DNA from: a virus
Strand: one strand, 5' to 3'
IMG/VR virus record: IMGVR_UViG_3300046471_000246
Coordinates: 1-45,564 of that record
DNA length: 45,564 bases
This document shows positions 6,457 to 14,700 of this stretch, piece by piece. How positions within the stretch are numbered: position 1 is the stretch's first letter; each line of letters opens with the position of its first letter. The notes below the pieces were generated by a model. That model was not told the DNA's origin. It saw nothing but the letters and a program-made list of their open reading frames with translations, and searched no databases. The translations under genes and the position numbers were made by a program.

Positions 6457-7159
6457 TATAACGCTCCATTAAGCTCGTCACTTCAAAAAGACGGGATTTT
6501 AAAACATCCACCTCTATTACAGACAGCATTATTCTTCCATGCAGGCAAACATCAACATTGTCACCACCATCGTCCTTAACTGTAATTTTCTGTAACCCAA
6601 GAAGGTCCAACCCACCTTGATGCATGGTGCCGTTATGGTGCTGAAAAGCATTACGAATTTCGACATGTTTTCTGATAAATTCAAAGTGTTGAGAAACACC
6701 TTCAAGAACGATTATTTTCTTTACAGTGTCAAACTTGTCCTTGTACTTAACAAAAGCAAAGTCTTCCGCTAAAGAATTGCGCACCTGCTCGGCAAGTGGG
6801 ACACCGGATGCAAAGTTAAATGTAGCCTTTTTTACTTTCAGTCCCGGCCAACTTTTAACTCCGTCGAAATGCTGCCGAAGGGCAACGAAGTAAATCTCGT
6901 TTAACAAATCATGCCAAATAGCGATAGCTTTGCTCTGAAAAAGCTCGATCGCCCCTCTCCTGACAGTTTCGCGGTTCGCAATAAGTTCGCTTATCCAAAT
7001 AGGCTCGGAGGATGCTCCGCCGGAGAGATCAAGGCACATTGAGGCATTTGGCATTTTCTGCATTGCGTCCAGGCCGACATGAAATGCTGCCACGCCTAGC
7101 ATTAAGTCTCTGAATAAGGAACTCAACTCTCCTTGAAATTTACCAATTGCTTCCAGCAT
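6437..7159 (-). CDS. HEPN-like hypothetical protein, 240 aa
   Basis: The ATG at 7157-7159 follows GGGAGAATGAA. The product is helical and carries VEIRNAFQHHNG near residue 170. R-N-x3-H matches the R-x4-H signature of HEPN ribonuclease domains found in toxins and abortive-infection proteins. Only the motif supports this; the fold is not proven. The gene is AT-richer than the phage structural genes and forms an overlapping pair with the zinc-ribbon gene. It lies downstream of the spanin end of the late operon, a typical site for lysogenic-conversion genes. Confidence 0.6.
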   Translation of the reverse strand: MLEAIGKFQGELSSLFRDLMLGVAAFHVGLDAMQKMPNASMCLDLSGGASSEPIWISELIANRETVRRGAIELFQSKAIAIWHDLLNEIYFVALRQHFDGVKSWPGLKVKKATFNFASGVPLAEQVRNSLAEDFAFVKYKDKFDTVKKIIVLEGVSQHFEFIRKHVEIRNAFQHHNGTMHQGGLDLLGLQKITVKDDGGDNVDVCLHGRIMLSVIEVDVLKSRLFEVTSLMERYIEKNQA

Positions 7160-7328
7160 TTCATTCTCCCTAAATCGTTAGCGGATATTCCACCCGCCCT
7201 GCAGGGTCGTCAAGCCACCATTCATACCGCCATAGCGCCATAGCGCCAACGCGCTGAAAACCTGACACGACTTCAGCGCAACATTTAACGCGCGGCTTAG
7301 TCACGTCGCTATGCCGAAAAAAACTGGC
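7160..7328. other. intergenic stretch with a short tandem repeat
   Basis: CATAGCGC is repeated in tandem near 7229-7245. ATATTCCACCCGCC at 7185-7198 resembles the start of the two SOS-promoter repeats (ATATTCCATCCGCT at 5113-5126). No gene is seen. Confidence 0.35.
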
Positions 7329-7853
7329 TTAACGTTGGGATGACAGCCCGTCATAATTGCGCTGACATGCTAGTCCTGCTATTCGGGCGCCGTCGTAAGC
7401 TCTTGCCAGCTCTCCCGCTCTTTTGTCAGCCCGCTGGAACAGGTCGGAGAGCACCATGGCGGCGCGGCTGGCTGAACGGCTTCGCTCGGCAGCTCCGGCG
7501 TCACAGGACACGTCGCCTGCTTGGCTGGCCAGTTGGTTGGCTGACTGGTACAAGCGCTGACCAGCAACGTCAGCGACAGCAGCATCAGCGGTCGCAGATT
7601 TCGTTTGTTCTCTCGCATCACTTCCCACCTGATTGGCCGCCGTCTGCCGGCGCTGCTCTTCGATTCGATTGGCCATAGTGGCCGCTGCGAAGCCTTTGGC
7701 CTGGAGTGTCTGTTGATCCGCCCAAAGGGCTTTCCATCGGGCGTCCGTGACCGTAACGCCGTGTTGGTAGGAACCGAACAGCGCGGCAGCAGCAAGCGCC
7801 AGCAGCAGAAGGACCGCCGCCCCCGCTGCGACCAGCTTTGCCTGGGCGCTCAT
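7329..7853 (-). CDS. Rz-like i-spanin (lysis protein)
   Basis: The 174-residue protein starts with an uncleaved signal-anchor (a run of Leu, Ala and Val at residues 7-28), followed by a long helical periplasmic region rich in Ala, Gln and Arg. This is the architecture of Rz-type inner-membrane spanins, similar to DUF2514 lysis proteins of Pseudomonas phages. It connects the inner membrane to an outer-membrane lipoprotein and disrupts the outer membrane in the last step of lysis. The partner Rz1 gene is embedded in another frame at 7379-7618, and the start overlaps the end of the endolysin gene. Confidence 0.85.
   Translation of the reverse strand: MSAQAKLVAAGAAVLLLLALAAAALFGSYQHGVTVTDARWKALWADQQTLQAKGFAAATMANRIEEQRRQTAANQVGSDAREQTKSATADAAVADVAGQRLYQSANQLASQAGDVSCDAGAAERSRSASRAAMVLSDLFQRADKRAGELARAYDGARIAGLACQRNYDGLSSQR
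7379..7618 (-). CDS. Rz1-like o-spanin lipoprotein, embedded within Rz
   Basis: The frame starting at ATG 7616-7618 encodes MRENKRNLRPLML, then a signal peptide ending in the lipobox LVSAC (cysteine at about residue 22). A proline-rich mature region follows (PAKQATCPVTPELPSEAVQP). A lipoprotein signal inside the Rz gene, in a different frame, is the hallmark of Rz1. The mature product would sit in the outer membrane and pair with the i-spanin. Confidence 0.88.
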   Translation of the reverse strand: MRENKRNLRPLMLLSLTLLVSACTSQPTNWPAKQATCPVTPELPSEAVQPAAPPWCSPTCSSGLTKERESWQELTTAPE

Positions 7854-8290
7854 AGCAACGCCCGCCGCACGCCCTCGGCAATCACCGCCGGCGCATACGG
7901 ATTGCCGCCGTTTTCGTGCGCGATGATCCCGGTGACGACAGCAGTCAGAATCCGCCGATCGCGTATATCAATGCGCTGATCCGGATCGACGCCGGCGGCC
8001 TTGGCCACTGCCTTTACATATGCGCTGGTGTTGTTCTCCACCGAGGGGGCCCAGCGGTTGATCGTTTCGTGGACGGTGTCGATACCAGGTCCACCCACAC
8101 CGGGCATGCCGTCCTTGCCGCGATAGGCCAGCAACAGTTTGCCCAGGGCGCGAACCCCGTTTTCTGCCGTGTCAAAGCGCGCAAAGCGTTTCTCGATCGC
8201 CGGATCTGGCTTGAGCTGCCCCACCCAGTCGTTGCGCGAGTTGTAATCGATGTTCCCAGGGTTGTTATTGCGGATTCCGCGAGCGGCCAT
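7850..8290 (-). CDS. endolysin, P5-type muramidase-like
   Basis: The N-terminus AARGIRNNNPGNIDYN with WVGQ, and later RFDTAENGVRALGKLL, match the structural-protein-P5/lysozyme-like family (compare PRD1 P5) used as endolysin by many Pseudomonas phages. At 146 residues it is a single catalytic domain. There is no signal peptide, so export must depend on the holins encoded at 30604-31255. Its stop overlaps the Rz start by four bases, forming an endolysin-Rz-Rz1 cassette. A terminator separates it from the tail-fibre genes. Confidence 0.85.
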   Translation of the reverse strand: MAARGIRNNNPGNIDYNSRNDWVGQLKPDPAIEKRFARFDTAENGVRALGKLLLAYRGKDGMPGVGGPGIDTVHETINRWAPSVENNTSAYVKAVAKAAGVDPDQRIDIRDRRILTAVVTGIIAHENGGNPYAPAVIAEGVRRALL

Positions 8291-8307
8291 TTACTTTTCT
8301 CCAGGCG

Positions 8308-8331
8308 AAAAAAAGCCCGCACATGGCGGGC
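8308..8331 (-). terminator. terminator between tail-fibre and lysis genes
   Basis: GCCCGC at 8315-8320 and GCGGGC at 8326-8331 pair around a 5-base loop. Seven A residues on the left give a T run on the minus strand, just after the gene ending at 8354. Confidence 0.85.
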
Positions 8332-8353
8332 ATCGGTGTTTCGGGTGGGGTTA

Positions 8354-8893
8354 TTAGGAGGGTTCGTCCAGTGCTGTTTGTTCGACGGCATCAGGCGCCA
8401 CTGGTTGCAGACTGAGCACCAGAGCATTCAAGCGCTCGATGTCATTCTGCAAAGCCTTGATGTTGTCCTGATCAGCTTGGGCGGCGATTTTCAGCGTATC
8501 AATCTCGGACTGCTGGGCAGCTTGGTTGCGCAGGCTGTCTTCGGCGATCGCCTCCATTTCATCGATACGGCCAGACAGTGACTGGTTCGAACTGACTACA
8601 TCGCCCAACTGGACTTTGGTTTGATCAATGATCTGCGCAGCCGCTTTCACCTGGGCCTGCAACGTCTCGTTGGAGCTGATCGCCGTCGTCAGCACTGGGC
8701 CTAGGATTGTGTTGAGTACGGCAATACCCTCTTCGTCGACCGTATAAACCGGCTGAAGCTGACCTTCGGTGTCGCGAGTCACCACGCCGTCATTCAGCAA
8801 TTCCCAGATGGTTTTGTAACTGGTTCCGAAGGTGCCGTCGGCATTAATCCGGAAGAAAAGCTCGTACGGACGGGTTCGTTCTACAAGTGCCAT
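8354..8893 (-). CDS. coiled-coil protein following the tail fibre, possible tail-fibre accessory
   Basis: This 179-residue protein has a globular N-terminus (MALVERTRPYELFFRINADG) and a long coiled coil from about residue 70 to 160 with repeated Gln, Asp, Ile and Leu. It directly follows the tail-fibre gene, separated by 13 bases. Position suggests a fibre-associated or chaperone function, but no family is recognised with certainty. Confidence 0.7.
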   Translation of the reverse strand: MALVERTRPYELFFRINADGTFGTSYKTIWELLNDGVVTRDTEGQLQPVYTVDEEGIAVLNTILGPVLTTAISSNETLQAQVKAAAQIIDQTKVQLGDVVSSNQSLSGRIDEMEAIAEDSLRNQAAQQSEIDTLKIAAQADQDNIKALQNDIERLNALVLSLQPVAPDAVEQTALDEPS

Positions 8894-8906
8894 GGTTTAA
8901 GAATCC

Positions 8907-11612
8907 TTAAGCGAGTGAATAGCGGACGTTGGTGAGGTCGATAACTTCGCTGGCTGCGAAACCACCTTTTGCCCCAACCGAGAAGACACCTGTACTGAGC
9001 GCAGACAGGTACGGCGTTGTTGCTGTCGGGCTGAACAGCCCGAGCAGTAGGGTGTCCGTGCTGGCCAAGTAGCTTGGTCGATAGCCCGCCGGCATCGCTG
9101 TTAACTGGCGAAGTGTGTTCATGCCGAGCGCGGCGTCGATCGTCACCTTCCCCCGAAACTCGACGCAGTCATCAATGACCCGGTATTGCGGCTTAGTGGG
9201 CCCCGCGGTGAAACCTGCGGTCAGCACCATGTCGATCCAAGCGCCCGCGTTCAACACAATCCAGGCGGTGCCATTGGAGCGCTGACGCTGAGGTCCACCC
9301 GGAGTGTCCGTCACATCGATCTCACCGCCTGGATTGGCAGTAGCCGACGGGCGTGTAGCGATTGTGAACTGGCCGGGGCGGATAGCCGCCGTGACCGTCA
9401 AGCCGCCGCTCAGCGCCAACTGCGCAATGGTCGTCAATCCCGTCGCACGACTCACGGCCAAGGGGACGCTGAGATAACTATTGGTGTCGCTGTACCGCAC
9501 AAGCTGAAAATCTGAGCCGGCGTTGCTGCCGGCTTCTGCGTCTGCGGACTTCAGAAGATCCCAGCGACGCGATGTACCCGTGGCCAGTCGGAGCGTTGCT
9601 GACTGCCCGGCGTCAGCGTCCACTGACAGGATGGTGGCGAGCGCTTGACCGTTTCGAGTTACACGAGTGTCGCCGGCCACGGCGAGAGTCGCGCTGGCGT
9701 CGACGGCCGACTGACCGATGCCCACCTTGCCGCCACCCGAAGCCAGAAGCGCGTAAGAAGTTGACGCAGCGTTGGTCCCCGCGCAGTTGAACAGGTGGTC
9801 GGTTTGGGTCGTGTTGTTGCCACGGTTGATCGCGACCTGAACGCTACCGGCAGTTGTGATGTTCCGATGCAGGCGGATAAGAGCTGAGTCGGTTGCGTTG
9901 ACGGGTACATCGTCGATATCAATCTGCCCACCAGCACCAGCCTTAACGTGGCGAAGGTTGCCACCAAGACCGCCGATGACGTTGAGCGGGCTGGCCGACC
10001 CAGCGATTAGGTTACCGGTAGCAGCCAGGTTGCCGCCCACGTCGACCTTTGAACCGGTAGCCGCGCCACGCCCCAGCCCTACGAGAAGGTTGTTGGCCTC
10101 GTTGATCGTGGCGGCGATACCCCGCGAAACACTGCCGGTCACAGTGTTCTCGAAGTTCATGTACGTGGCTTGGTTTGTGTCGGTGTGGTCGGACGCGGCG
10201 TAAACGCTAAGCGACGCGGCGTTCGTTAGAGCTTGGCCCGCAGCCCGAACCCCGGCAAACACGAACTGGCCGAGGCGGTCGGTAGCGATAAGCGGCATCG
10301 GGGCTGCGATGGTGCCCCGCCCCTTACCCAAGATAACCTCTGTGACGCCGAAGTTATCGATGTAGCTGCGCATGTTTAGCGAGATGCCGTTGTTCGCCTG
10401 CGCGACAATGCTGCCACCCAGTGTAAGCCCCGCGCCTATTGTGGTTGAGCCCGCAACACTTAGATTCCCCGTAGCAGCCGGGAAATTCGTGTTCAGCTTC
10501 GCGTCGATCTGACCCTGTGCTTTACCGAGGCCCGTCACCGGCGTATCAGTGCCGAGGATTGGGGAGTTAATTGCGGCCAATCCTGTCATCGGTGTTTGGC
10601 GCACCCGAGACTGTAGAAAGTACTGATTACTAGTGCCCTCGGGGAGGCTATCGGTATCCGGGTTCGCCGTTGCGTTCGCAGCCACCCCGCCGAGTTTCGT
10701 TTTCTCCGCGTCGGTGTACGCGTTGGTGTTCGGGTTCGACTCGTACAGCGTCTTGACCTGCGCGGCGGTGACACCAGCAGTCGGGCCGTTGTACACCCAT
10801 TTCGAATCGTTGTTGTCCCACAGGTACTGGATTACGTCGGTGCCGGTGGATGGATCGACGAACGCATAGTCGCCGATGTTCGCCGTGGGCACCGCTGATT
10901 GAAGCGCAGCCAGCGTAGCGAACATGCCTCGGAAGTGATTCGGGTCGAGGCCGGCTAGCTTGGCCTTTTCCAGCGCGGTGTAGTTCTCATCGGACAATTG
11001 CTTGCCGGCGACGGTGGCGACCTTCGCGTCGAGCGCATTCTGCAAGCCCGCCACGGTGCCGATGGCCTGGGTACCGGTGTGATTCCCGCGCGCCAGCAAA
11101 AAGGAATCGGATTGGTTGGCCGTCGCACCAGCAGCTATCGCGTTCAACTTGCTCAGCAGCGCGCCGGTGAAGTCATTGGCGGACAAGCCGTAACCGTTTA
11201 CCTTGTCAACCTTGAGGCCCAGCGCTTGAACCAGATCAGTCTGATCTGCAAGTAAGCCGCCGATCGCGCCCCATGTCGGAGCCCCTGCCACCCTCCCCCA
11301 GCCGCCGGCCGTGCGTCCGTACAAGATCCCGTCTGCCAGGTTCAATGCAACACGGGCACCAAAGAAGGACCAGTGCCCGTCGAGGAACCGCGCGACCTTG
11401 CCAGCCTGCCCAGCCCAAAGCCCGGTCGGAGCCGTGCCCACCACATGCCGATCGCCTTCGGCCGGTACCGCCGGCGGCGCATTGGTATTGACCGACAGGA
11501 CGGCCAACTGCACCAGGCCGTCGATGGCAATGATCGCTTCGTTAAGCCCCGCTGCCGGGTCAATCGTGTTTTCCGGCACAAACGGAATGGCGTTGTTGAT
11601 GCTAACCGTCAT
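8907..11612 (-). CDS. tail fibre protein, 901 aa
   Basis: The ATG at 11610-11612 is chosen because it forms an ATGA overlap with the stop of the preceding tail gene; the frame is open further upstream but that is inside the neighbour. Residues 1-120 contain the DUF2793-like region (PFVPENTIDPAAGLNEAI, later GLWAGQAGKVARFLDGHWSF). A long low-complexity shaft follows with GNHTGTQ and AAGATANQSD-type motifs typical of phage fibres, and a GQFTIATRPSATANPGGE segment lies near the tip. It probably binds the host surface receptor. Length and repeats suggest a trimer. Confidence 0.88.
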   Translation of the reverse strand: MTVSINNAIPFVPENTIDPAAGLNEAIIAIDGLVQLAVLSVNTNAPPAVPAEGDRHVVGTAPTGLWAGQAGKVARFLDGHWSFFGARVALNLADGILYGRTAGGWGRVAGAPTWGAIGGLLADQTDLVQALGLKVDKVNGYGLSANDFTGALLSKLNAIAAGATANQSDSFLLARGNHTGTQAIGTVAGLQNALDAKVATVAGKQLSDENYTALEKAKLAGLDPNHFRGMFATLAALQSAVPTANIGDYAFVDPSTGTDVIQYLWDNNDSKWVYNGPTAGVTAAQVKTLYESNPNTNAYTDAEKTKLGGVAANATANPDTDSLPEGTSNQYFLQSRVRQTPMTGLAAINSPILGTDTPVTGLGKAQGQIDAKLNTNFPAATGNLSVAGSTTIGAGLTLGGSIVAQANNGISLNMRSYIDNFGVTEVILGKGRGTIAAPMPLIATDRLGQFVFAGVRAAGQALTNAASLSVYAASDHTDTNQATYMNFENTVTGSVSRGIAATINEANNLLVGLGRGAATGSKVDVGGNLAATGNLIAGSASPLNVIGGLGGNLRHVKAGAGGQIDIDDVPVNATDSALIRLHRNITTAGSVQVAINRGNNTTQTDHLFNCAGTNAASTSYALLASGGGKVGIGQSAVDASATLAVAGDTRVTRNGQALATILSVDADAGQSATLRLATGTSRRWDLLKSADAEAGSNAGSDFQLVRYSDTNSYLSVPLAVSRATGLTTIAQLALSGGLTVTAAIRPGQFTIATRPSATANPGGEIDVTDTPGGPQRQRSNGTAWIVLNAGAWIDMVLTAGFTAGPTKPQYRVIDDCVEFRGKVTIDAALGMNTLRQLTAMPAGYRPSYLASTDTLLLGLFSPTATTPYLSALSTGVFSVGAKGGFAASEVIDLTNVRYSLA

Positions 11613-13189
11613 AAGGTCACCGAGATTGCCGGGCCTAAGCCCGTGATGGAATTTTTCTGCCGCACACTGAGCGTGCCGGCGACATAGGGAAAGGTCATGG
11701 TCATGTCGATGGTGTCGTAGCTGTTCGCACCCAGCGTTAGGCGGTACCCGGTGAAGTAGCGACCCATACCCACACCCGCGCCGCCACCAAGGCGCCCAAC
11801 ACCTTGCCAAGACACTACGGCGTTGCCGCCATCGCGCACGACCTTGAGGTACGCCGGGGCCCGCTCTTGCTGCGACACGCCGGCAAACGTGACGGTAACG
11901 ACCGGCCCGTCAGCCAGGCCGTACGACGTAACCCGAAAGGTCAGCGGCCGATTCAGCTCGTACAGCTCGGCCTCGACAAACGCCAGGTCCAGGCGATCGA
12001 GGAAAACGAACCGCTCGCCGGTAACGTGCGCAACGGCCGCCGATCCTTTGCGACCGCGCAGCAAACCACCCAGCAACCATTCGGTATCGCCGATCTGTTC
12101 CACGGTTGAAAAGTTGATCAGCTCATTACCCACGATCGCCAGGTTCGTGCGGTTGAGCATTTCGGTCATGGTCGCCGGTATCAGCTCCATATCCTTGCGC
12201 AACAGCTTGACCGTCAGTGTGTTGAGGTCATCCCGGTAGTACGGCGAATGCGCAGCGCAGTCGGCCGTCAGCGCGCCCATGATCGCGTTGGAGGTGGTGC
12301 CCTCTGAATCGATCCAGTTGGCCCCGCCATCCTTGCTCAACTCGACCACAGCGCCTTGCCAGTCCTGGGTCAGGCTCGATACGGCGATGTAATAGCCCAG
12401 GGCATCGTCCGAAGACTTGAGAATGCTGGAATCGATGAATTCCATGCGCGACTCACTGGCGATCAGGCTGGGCGGTGTCGATGGCACGCCGGCCGGCACA
12501 CCCTGGATCGTCGACTGGTAAGCCGTGGCCCGGTCATAGGTCAGTTTGTAAGTTTGCTGACCTTCGTCAATCTTGCATTCGGTGATCCGTAGCCGATCAC
12601 CCTCGAACAGAATGATGTCGGCCCCGGTCAGCTGAATGAAGTTGTCCGCCAGGGCAAATTCGAAGTCGCCGCGCTGCTCTTCAATGGCGATCTTGTGGGA
12701 CACCACCACCGATCGCGCCGCGTCATCCGCGCGCATGATGACCGTCGTCGCGGTTGAGCTTTCCCCGGTCGCGCGATTGTCAAAGCTGCGATCGGATGTT
12801 TGCTTGTCGGTGGTAAGCCCGCCGTCGGTGTCGTAATACTCCAGGTTGATCACGCGAGGGACGGTAATGCTGTCCCCGCGGCTGACCCGCTCGACCTCCT
12901 TGCCATCGTCGATCAGATCCTGCCGGGTGATCGTGGCGACCGGATCGCCGCCCCGTGGCACGAAGTGGATCACCCCGCCATGGTTTGACGGGTCAAAGGT
13001 GAACACGCCTGACAGCGTGTTGATGGCGGCCGCCACCGAATGCGCGCTGGTGGTCGAAAACCCGTCGACATAACCTTCCAGCAGGCTGACATCAAAACCA
13101 CCCAGCGGAATCCCGGCGCGCTCGCATAACTCGGCGACGATCGAGGACAGCGCCCAGCTGCACAACAGCGGGTCGTAGGCCTGGCTCAA
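11609..13189 (-). CDS. phage tail tip protein, C-terminal half of a gpJ/GTA-type host-specificity protein
   Basis: The 526-residue product opens abruptly with SQAYDPLLCSWALSSIVAEL, a region that in related siphoviruses is internal to a much larger tail tip or central fibre protein (Phage-tail_3 type). It continues with strand-rich segments (LSGVFTFDPSNHGG, GGLLRGRKGSAAV) that end in a fibronectin-like part. The start GTG/ATG near 13187-13189 overlaps the stop of the gene before it. The N-terminal portion of the same kind of protein appears to be at 14701-15711, so in this phage the tail tip seems to be encoded in separate pieces. Confidence 0.75.
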   Translation of the reverse strand: MSQAYDPLLCSWALSSIVAELCERAGIPLGGFDVSLLEGYVDGFSTTSAHSVAAAINTLSGVFTFDPSNHGGVIHFVPRGGDPVATITRQDLIDDGKEVERVSRGDSITVPRVINLEYYDTDGGLTTDKQTSDRSFDNRATGESSTATTVIMRADDAARSVVVSHKIAIEEQRGDFEFALADNFIQLTGADIILFEGDRLRITECKIDEGQQTYKLTYDRATAYQSTIQGVPAGVPSTPPSLIASESRMEFIDSSILKSSDDALGYYIAVSSLTQDWQGAVVELSKDGGANWIDSEGTTSNAIMGALTADCAAHSPYYRDDLNTLTVKLLRKDMELIPATMTEMLNRTNLAIVGNELINFSTVEQIGDTEWLLGGLLRGRKGSAAVAHVTGERFVFLDRLDLAFVEAELYELNRPLTFRVTSYGLADGPVVTVTFAGVSQQERAPAYLKVVRDGGNAVVSWQGVGRLGGGAGVGMGRYFTGYRLTLGANSYDTIDMTMTFPYVAGTLSVRQKNSITGLGPAISVTL

Positions 13190-13881
13190 GGGGGAACCTC
13201 CATCATGAATTGCAGCCGTAGCTGATCGCTGAAGCCGATACGCAAAATGCCGCTGGTGATGCCGGTGGCCAGCAACCGCTCCACCAGGTACCGATCGCGC
13301 TGCTGCCGGTAGTACAGGCCGCCATCACGCACGTAGGCCAGAATCACATCGCTTCTGCTGGTCTGCGTCTGCCGCTTGTCATCCAGTAACACCTTGGGTG
13401 TGATCGCCGAGGCCGGCAGATCCGTGACCACCTGAGCCGAGGCCACTGGGTCATACCACCGAATTTTTGCCCGACCAGCCTGCACGAACGACAGAACCGG
13501 GCGCATGTTCTGATCGAAGCTGAAACTGATCTCGGTGATATCTGGCGCTTCGTACAGCACGAACTCGGCGGTGTTCTGAGCGCTCAGCAGCACCTGATTC
13601 CTGATCAGCCGCGCACGCCACACCTGGTACTGGTTTCCCTGCGTCGAATCGTTGAGCGCGATGCCGCCGTCTTCGTAGTCGATGTAGCGGGTTACCGCCA
13701 TCGCACGCGCGCCCGTGAAGTTGCCCGGCACCACTTGGCTGGACAGCACGTTGTCCGGCAGCATTACAAAATCCGCCTCGACCAGCTGTAACGGATCGTA
13801 AATTTCAACTCTTGCAAGTTGGTTTTCATGATGTTTGGCGTAAATCCAAACTGGAAAAACGTCGGACCACAGCACACACAT
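13186..13881 (-). CDS. tail tip-associated protein, start uncertain
   Basis: The well-conserved part begins at about ARVEIYDPLQLVEADFVMLP and ends at 13186, overlapping the next gene by four bases. The only in-frame ATG upstream is at 13881, which forces a 118-base overlap with the preceding gene. Another ATG at 13830-13832 is one base out of frame. If the AAAA run after it had one more A, the protein would begin MKNQLARVEIYD. A one-base loss in the homopolymer, or a sequencing error, is therefore plausible. Function is probably structural, in the tail tip. Confidence 0.6.
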   Translation of the reverse strand: MCVLWSDVFPVWIYAKHHENQLARVEIYDPLQLVEADFVMLPDNVLSSQVVPGNFTGARAMAVTRYIDYEDGGIALNDSTQGNQYQVWRARLIRNQVLLSAQNTAEFVLYEAPDITEISFSFDQNMRPVLSFVQAGRAKIRWYDPVASAQVVTDLPASAITPKVLLDDKRQTQTSRSDVILAYVRDGGLYYRQQRDRYLVERLLATGITSGILRIGFSDQLRLQFMMEVPP

Positions 13882-14696
13882 ATCGCCCCAATGCCCGCCG
13901 GGTCGTTACCTTTGTCGGTCGAAACGATGATTGTAAGATCGCGCCGAAAGGTTCCGGACACATACTCAGAGGCAACGCCAGACGACGCCCCGAGAGCGTA
14001 GAACTCACCCGCGGGCGTGCCCGTAATAGGTCCAATGACACCCGTGTAAAGCCTCGCCAATCCGTTTGTTGGAACGCCGAAAATAATCCGGTTATCTTGC
14101 TGCGTGAAGTGACTCAGTAAGTTCAAATACCAGCCAACGTTTGAATTCACGGTCCCGACATTGGCCGACCGTCCTACAACTTGATACCCGCCTAATGATG
14201 CGTTGAAAAAGTCTGCGGTTGGTTGGTACACGCGCAACTGATACGTGATCCTTAACTGTTCATCTGCCAGCACAGTTACCGTGGTCACGTTGCCCGATGC
14301 ATCTTTGACCAGGGCACGGCTAAAAAGTGTGGTTCCACTAGCAGCTGCGCCAATGCCTAATTCGCTGATGTTCCCCGTAGCCTGGCCGATTGCGTATGTG
14401 TACACGCTATTCACAAACAGGTAACGCTCGGTGGTATTGATCTGCGAAATCGGGTTGCTATCCATGTACTGGCCCGCAATCCGCGCAACCAATTGCGTGT
14501 CGCTTACTGCTGGAGGGGTTGAGCCGCTACCGCACTGAGAGAAAGAGCCGAATAGGGTTTGTGTAGCCAACATATCAAGCCCCTGATTCAAGATCAGGTT
14601 GGGGAACCAGTCAGCAAGCAGTCGTGTAGAACCATCAGCGCGCAGGGCTTCCAGCTTGAAAAGTCCTGCGACTTCAAAATTTTGTTCTAATTCCAT
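13764..14696 (-). CDS. putative tail decoration/receptor-binding protein, inserted in the tail tip locus
   Basis: The 310-residue protein begins MELEQNFEVAGLFKLEALRA and continues ADWFPNLILNQGLDMLATQ. This opening is seen in phage minor tail or fibre-like proteins, and many Gly, Ser, Thr and Ile residues indicate beta structure. It follows the repeat-rich tail tip gene by four bases and has visibly lower GC than the flanking tail genes. The last 21 residues (after MKTNLQE) lie in the region of the suspected frameshift, so the true C-terminus is uncertain. It may be a variable host-range module. Confidence 0.6.
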   Translation of the reverse strand: MELEQNFEVAGLFKLEALRADGSTRLLADWFPNLILNQGLDMLATQTLFGSFSQCGSGSTPPAVSDTQLVARIAGQYMDSNPISQINTTERYLFVNSVYTYAIGQATGNISELGIGAAASGTTLFSRALVKDASGNVTTVTVLADEQLRITYQLRVYQPTADFFNASLGGYQVVGRSANVGTVNSNVGWYLNLLSHFTQQDNRIIFGVPTNGLARLYTGVIGPITGTPAGEFYALGASSGVASEYVSGTFRRDLTIIVSTDKGNDPAGIGAICVCCGPTFFQFGFTPNIMKTNLQELKFTIRYSWSRRIL

Positions 14697-14700
14697 TACA

